A DNA stretch of 64,000 nt from Streptomyces glaucescens (GTDB taxonomy: Bacteria; Actinomycetota; Actinomycetes; Streptomycetales; Streptomycetaceae). This document shows positions 60,470-64,000 of this stretch, in pieces. The DNA is taken from NCBI RefSeq assembly GCF_000761215.1, contig NZ_CP009438.1:5994501-6058500 (forward strand). Direction: 5' to 3'. The notes under the pieces are model-generated. The model saw only the letters and a program-made list of their open reading frames with translations. It was not told the DNA's origin and ran no database searches. The position numbers and the translations under genes are program-made. How positions within the stretch are numbered: the stretch's first letter is position 1; every line of letters starts with the position of its first letter.

Positions 60470-61237
60470 TCAAGCCGTCGCCGCGTCCGGCGCCTGGGGT
60501 GTGAGTCGGCGGGCCAGCCAGGTGGGGACGCCGCCCAGGAGGTGGAACAGGCGCCGGGCCTCCTCACGCAGACGGGACGCCTCGGGCTCGGCCTCCGCGT
60601 CCGCGAGGGACACCAGCGCGGGCGCCGTACCGACGAGGTAGCCCAGTTCCTCGCGGATCCGCAGCGACTCGGCGAATCCGTGCCGGGCCTCGGCCAGTTC
60701 GCCGTCGCGCAGGGCGAGCCCCGCGAGGTGCCGCCAGGTGAAGGAGAGCAGCAGCGCGTCGGAGTGGGCGGCGGCCCCGGTGTGGGCGCGGCGGTACGCG
60801 GCCCGCGCGGCCTGCGGGGACCGGGTGAGGTTCTCCGCGAGCAGGCCGCGGCGGAAGTCGAGCAGTGCACGGGCCGGCGACCCCGGAGGGATCAGCGCGG
60901 CCGCCCGGCCGAGCGCGGCGCGCGCCTCGTCGGCCCGGTCGCGCACGCCGAGCAGGGTGGCGGCGTAGGCCAAGTACCCGCGTTCACAAGCGGCGGCGCC
61001 CCGTTCCCCGTCATCCTGGGCCAGTGCCTCGGCCGTGCGCAGCGCGTCCTCCGCCTCCTCCCAGCCCTGCTCGGTGTACAGGCACCGTTCGACCAGCAGC
61101 GCCGCCCGTTGCAGGGCCGCCGCCGGGGTGACCGGTCGGAGCAGTGCGGCGGCATCGGCCCAGCAGGCCCGCGAGCGCAGCCGCCATACCGCGGTCTGGA
61201 GTGGATCGTCACCGGCGGTCGTTCCGTTACCAGACAT
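60470..61237 (-). CDS. Tetratricopeptide-like helical repeat protein
   Basis: A 255-residue all-helical protein with a TPR-like cadence of Ala- and Leu-rich helix pairs, for example EEAEDALRTAEALAQDD, RADEARAALGRAAALIPPG and LAEARHGFAESLRIREELG. No catalytic motif is visible; it is probably a protein-interaction scaffold. ATG 61237 is preferred because TATACC ends six bases before it, giving a leaderless mRNA. An upstream in-frame ATG is antisense-like and weak. It sits downstream of pucR on the same strand with a 142-base gap. Confidence 0.7.
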   Translation of the reverse strand: MSGNGTTAGDDPLQTAVWRLRSRACWADAAALLRPVTPAAALQRAALLVERCLYTEQGWEEAEDALRTAEALAQDDGERGAAACERGYLAYAATLLGVRDRADEARAALGRAAALIPPGSPARALLDFRRGLLAENLTRSPQAARAAYRRAHTGAAAHSDALLLSFTWRHLAGLALRDGELAEARHGFAESLRIREELGYLVGTAPALVSLADAEAEPEASRLREEARRLFHLLGGVPTWLARRLTPQAPDAATA

Positions 61238-61379
61238 GGCGGTATACGCCACCTCGCCCTCCCCGAGCACGCCATCGAGCTGTTGAGTGGTGGCCGCATC
61301 TCAGCACGGATCCACCGGCCCGGCCAAGAGGGTGGGTGAAGGATTTCACAAAGTCGTGGGACTCTCGCCCGCGGAGGTT

Positions 61380-63053
61380 TCAGCTCATGCGCAGCGCCAG
61401 GAAGAAGTCCAGCTTGTCCTCCAGGCGGGACAGGTCACGGCCCGTCAACTGCTCGATGCGGCCCACCCGGTAGCGCAGCGTGTTGACGTGCAGGTGCAGC
61501 CGGGACGCGCACCGCGTCCACGAGCCGTCGCACTCCAGGAAGGCCTCCAGGGTCGGGATCAGCTCCGCGCGGTGGCGGCGGTCGTAGTCGCGCAGCGGGT
61601 CGAGGAGCCGCGCGGTGAAGGCGCGGCGGACGTCGTCGGGGACGAACGGCAGCAGGAGGACGTGGGAGGCGAGTTCCTGGTGGCCGGCCGCGCAGACCCG
61701 GCCGGTGCGGGCGCCCGCCACCCGGCGGGCGTGCCGGGCCTCCTCCAGGGCGCCGCGCAGCCCCTCGGCGGAGTGCACGGCCGCGCTGACGCCGAGCGTG
61801 ATCCGCCCGTCGCCGTCCAGGCCGGCCGACAGCGGGTCCCGTACGGCCGCCAGCAGGGCGTCGGCGACGACGCCGGTCTCGGAGCCGTCGTGCTCGGCGG
61901 AGACGGCGGGCAGGGGGACGAGGGCGATCGCCTCGTCACCGGAGTGGGCGACGGCGATGCGGTCGGAGGGTTCGGGCCCGGTGGCGCCGGGGTCGACCAG
62001 GATCTCCTCGAGCAGCGACTGGGCGACCGGGCCGGTCTCGCTCTCGCCGCCGTCCCACTCGACCCGGGCGACGACGACCTGCCAGTGCGGGGCCGCGCCG
62101 AGGCCGGGCAGCAGCACGGGGGCGGCCACCCGCAGCCGGGCGGCGATCTCGGCGGGCGCGGCGCCGGTCTGCACCAGTTCCAGGACCTCCTGGGCGAGCC
62201 GCCGCCGCACGGTGCGCGCGGCGTCCCGCCGGTCGCGTTCCACGGCGATCAGCTGGGTGACGCCCTGGAGCAGGTCGAGCCGTTCCTCGGCCCAGTCCCC
62301 GGCGTCCGCCTCGACGGCCAGCACCCAGTCGGACAGCACCGTCTCGCGTACGTCCCGGGCGGCCTGCGGGGCACGTGCGCTGCTGCGGACCGGGAAGAGG
62401 GAGTAGGTCGTCGCGCCGGCCGTCACCCGGTGCGGGCCGCGGCGGCCGGTGCGGGCGGCGGCCAGGTGCTCGGCGGCGAGCTTCGCGCACAGCTCGGCGG
62501 GCAGCGCGGGCCCGGCGGCCTTGGACCCGGCGATCAGCCGTCCGGTCGGCGACAGCACCCAGGCGCGCAGGTCCAGGTCGGTGCCGAGCAGGTCGAGGAC
62601 GACGTCGGGGCCGCCGCCCGCGGGGCCGGAGGTCATCATCCGCCGGTGCCGGTCGACGACGGCCGCGAGGTCGCCCGCGCGTTCCCCGGAGACCTGCCGC
62701 ACGACGTGCTCGGTGATCGTGGCGAAGGCCACGGACTCGTGCACCGCGAACAGCGGCAGCCGGTGCCGCGCGCAGGCCGTGACCAGGTCTTCGGGGACGT
62801 CGCCCAGTTCCGCCTCGCCGGCCGCGAGGGCCGCCACGCCGGCCTGCGCGAGGATCCGCACGAAGGGCTCGGAGTCGGCGGCGTCCCGGCGCCAGGCGAG
62901 GCCGGTCAGCACCAGTTCGCCGCCGGAGAGGTAGCGGCTGGGGTCCCGCAGGTCGGTGGTCATCACGCCCCGCACGGTGCGGTCCAGCTCGTCCTCGCCG
63001 CCGAGCAGCCTGAGGCCCAGCGCGTCGGTGTCCAGCAGTGCGCGCAGCCGCAT
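61380..63053 (-). CDS. pucR: PucR family transcriptional regulator
   Basis: A 557-residue regulator with the N-terminal PucR ligand domain (RALLDTDALGLRLLGGED, VRGVMTTDLRDPSRYL, GGELVLTGLAW). A GGDEF-like central domain follows, and the C-terminal PucR helix-turn-helix is FLECDGSWTRCASRLHLHVN then LRYRVGRIEQLTGRDL. PucR proteins control purine catabolism. Here the divergent genes are a truncated xanthine dehydrogenase gene and a purine permease, which fits that role. Confidence 0.9.
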   Translation of the reverse strand: MRLRALLDTDALGLRLLGGEDELDRTVRGVMTTDLRDPSRYLSGGELVLTGLAWRRDAADSEPFVRILAQAGVAALAAGEAELGDVPEDLVTACARHRLPLFAVHESVAFATITEHVVRQVSGERAGDLAAVVDRHRRMMTSGPAGGGPDVVLDLLGTDLDLRAWVLSPTGRLIAGSKAAGPALPAELCAKLAAEHLAAARTGRRGPHRVTAGATTYSLFPVRSSARAPQAARDVRETVLSDWVLAVEADAGDWAEERLDLLQGVTQLIAVERDRRDAARTVRRRLAQEVLELVQTGAAPAEIAARLRVAAPVLLPGLGAAPHWQVVVARVEWDGGESETGPVAQSLLEEILVDPGATGPEPSDRIAVAHSGDEAIALVPLPAVSAEHDGSETGVVADALLAAVRDPLSAGLDGDGRITLGVSAAVHSAEGLRGALEEARHARRVAGARTGRVCAAGHQELASHVLLLPFVPDDVRRAFTARLLDPLRDYDRRHRAELIPTLEAFLECDGSWTRCASRLHLHVNTLRYRVGRIEQLTGRDLSRLEDKLDFFLALRMS

Positions 63054-63443
63054 TCTCGTCGCCGCCGTTCTTTGTCTCGAAACTTACGATGAAACTGATG
63101 GTGGTGGTGGGGTTCGGTCCGCGGACCGTTCGACGGACCGCCACACGGTCGTCCGGTGCGGTTGCTCGCCGTCTCCCCGGATGGTGTCCCAGGTCACGCG
63201 GGACGGACCGGGCGTTTCCAGAGGAAAACAGAGAGGTTGCCGAGAACCTCGGTTCATACGAATCTACAAGATGACCGCCGTGGCCAGCCAACTCCTTCAT
63301 GGTTTCGGTGACTGACCCGCTCCGAGCGCAGCGCTGTGTACTGGCTCCCATCCACGTGAACGACACATGAACGAGCCCGGACCGCCGCACACGGATTGGC
63401 TCAAATCCGTACGACCCCCACGAGACGAGGAAGAGAGCCGGTC
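63054..63443. promoter_or_regulatory. 390-bp divergent control region of pucR and the xdh remnant
   Basis: No supported gene. The pucR side is AT-richer (TTTGTCTCGAAACTTACGAT near 63070-63090). A small hairpin GAGGTT-GCCGAG-AACCTC lies near 63234-63251. This is the expected site for PucR binding, but no repeated operator is obvious. Confidence 0.4.
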
Positions 63444-63620
63444 ATGGACTTCCTTCGCCCCGCACGCTGGGAGCAGGCGCCCGCCGCCGAGGCCGGGCAC
63501 CCCGCCGCGGTGCCCGGCGCGGGCGGCACCGACGTCATGGCCGAGATCGACGTCGGTCACCGCCGGCCGGACCACCTGCTGGACCTGTCGACCGGACGCC
63601 GGTCCGCCCCGAGCGCCTGA
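63444..63620 (+). pseudogene. Truncated xanthine dehydrogenase FAD-binding subunit
   Basis: The first about 50 residues (MDFLRPARWEQAPAAEAG, GGTDVMAEIDVGHRRPDHLL) match the N-terminus of the CoxM/XdhB FAD-binding subunit, which normally has about 290 residues. After LLDLSTG the frame runs into unrelated residues and stops. The rest of this subunit and the iron-sulfur and molybdenum subunits are absent before the permease. It is probably a deletion remnant of the usual pucR-xdh operon. The start keeps an AAGAGAG site, so the peptide may still be made. Confidence 0.7.
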
Positions 63621-63638
63621 CCGGCGCCGGACAAGACC

Positions 63639-63687
63639 CTCCGGGCGGTGCGGCAGGAACGTCACAGCCTCCTCGCGCCGCCCGGAG
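63639..63687 (+). terminator. 10-bp inverted repeat after the xdh remnant
   Basis: CTCCGGGCGG (63639-63648) and CCGCCCGGAG (63678-63687) pair perfectly around a 29-base loop, between the remnant and the permease gene. It may be a terminator or a structured leader of the permease. Confidence 0.4.
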
Positions 63688-63854
63688 CACCCACCCCAAG
63701 CACCGCACCGCTCGCGGGACTTGGACAGCAGCACTGATCGTTCGTCTCGGGCCGTCCCCCGGGTCGTGCGGCCGAAGCACCATCCCAAATCCCGCAGCCG
63801 CCACCCCGGCGGATCCCATGCGGGTGTCCCTATGAACCTTGGGAGCAGGCCCAC

Positions 63855-64000
63855 ATGACCCAGCAGTCACTGGAGCCGAAGACCGTCGCGGAGGACGCGG
63901 GCGCGGGAACCCGCGTTCCGGCCGGACGGTCCTGGCTCGACCGGTACTTCCACATCACCCACAGAGGATCCACGGTCGCGCGTGAGGTGCGCGGCGGCAT
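63855..64000 (+). CDS. NCS2 family purine permease, N-terminal part
   Basis: The frame runs from ATG 63855 to the window edge (48 codons). SWLDRYFHITHRGSTVAREV followed by GG is the hallmark N-terminus of AzgA-type hypoxanthine/guanine/adenine permeases. These import purine bases by proton symport. Its place next to pucR and the xanthine dehydrogenase remnant supports a purine substrate. The remaining sequence lies outside the window. Confidence 0.85.
   Translation, partial: MTQQSLEPKTVAEDAGAGTRVPAGRSWLDRYFHITHRGSTVAREVRGG

Noticed and set aside
1..64000. tRNA or rRNA genes
   Set aside because: No T-arm (GTTCGAATCC-like) signature with a matching acceptor stem and no rRNA-like sequence was seen by eye; a covariance-model scan would be needed to exclude them fully.

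Overview
This window is high-GC actinobacterial DNA with the strong third-position G/C bias, abundant GTG starts, leaderless-looking promoters and rare TTA codons of Streptomyces. The block at 10836-23182 has the gene content, order and orientation I remember for the tetracenomycin C (tcm) cluster of Streptomyces glaucescens. Several protein lengths and the active-site numbering of TcmN also agree with that species, so the source is probably S. glaucescens or a very close relative. This rests on recall of the published cluster, not on an alignment.

Layout. 1-10769 is mostly housekeeping and accessory chromosome: a partial secreted protein, a GAF-domain regulator, an AidB-like acyl-CoA dehydrogenase, a YihY/BrkB membrane protein, two AraC-type regulators, a VOC protein, a secreted alpha/beta hydrolase and a methyltransferase. 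The last two each carry a TTA codon. 10836-23182 is the tcm cluster. tcmR (repressor) and tcmA (exporter) are divergent, tcmP faces tcmA across a shared terminator, and tcmGHIJKLMNO form one rightward operon. That operon ends in a GTGA-overlapping 65-codon gene for a small membrane protein. TcmKLM build the decaketide, TcmN/J/I fold it, TcmH makes the quinone, TcmN/O/P methylate, TcmG adds the final hydroxyls and TcmA exports the product.

23434-34797 is a catabolic region (ThuA-like protein, LacI regulator, 2-hydroxyacid dehydrogenase, carboxylesterase, GH43, rhamnogalacturonan-acetylesterase-like SGNH hydrolase, MmuM, WYL regulator, RidA). Similar LacI-type palindromes lie before several of these genes. 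34798-43247 holds a transporter, an ICL/PEPM-family enzyme, a TetR regulator, a Tat-exported PHP metallohydrolase with a translationally coupled partner, an alditol-oxidase-like flavoenzyme and a radical SAM protein with unusual cysteine spacing.

43374-44936 encodes the most unusual protein: a sigma-factor-like region, a ZAS-type zinc motif, one membrane span and a CBM2 carbohydrate-binding domain in one chain. It is followed by rsgA, an Ada-AlkA fusion with ogt, a PP2C-like protein, a pyruvate-oxidase-type enzyme, a membrane-anchored XRE regulator, an RsbW-like ATPase, a DUF2637 protein and an iron-box-controlled FhuF-like protein. The right end carries a GntR regulator, a GNRA-hairpin repeat pair, a TPR-like protein and a PucR regulator. 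These face a truncated xanthine dehydrogenase FAD-subunit gene and the start of an NCS2 purine permease. I saw no tRNA, rRNA, insertion sequence or CRISPR array.
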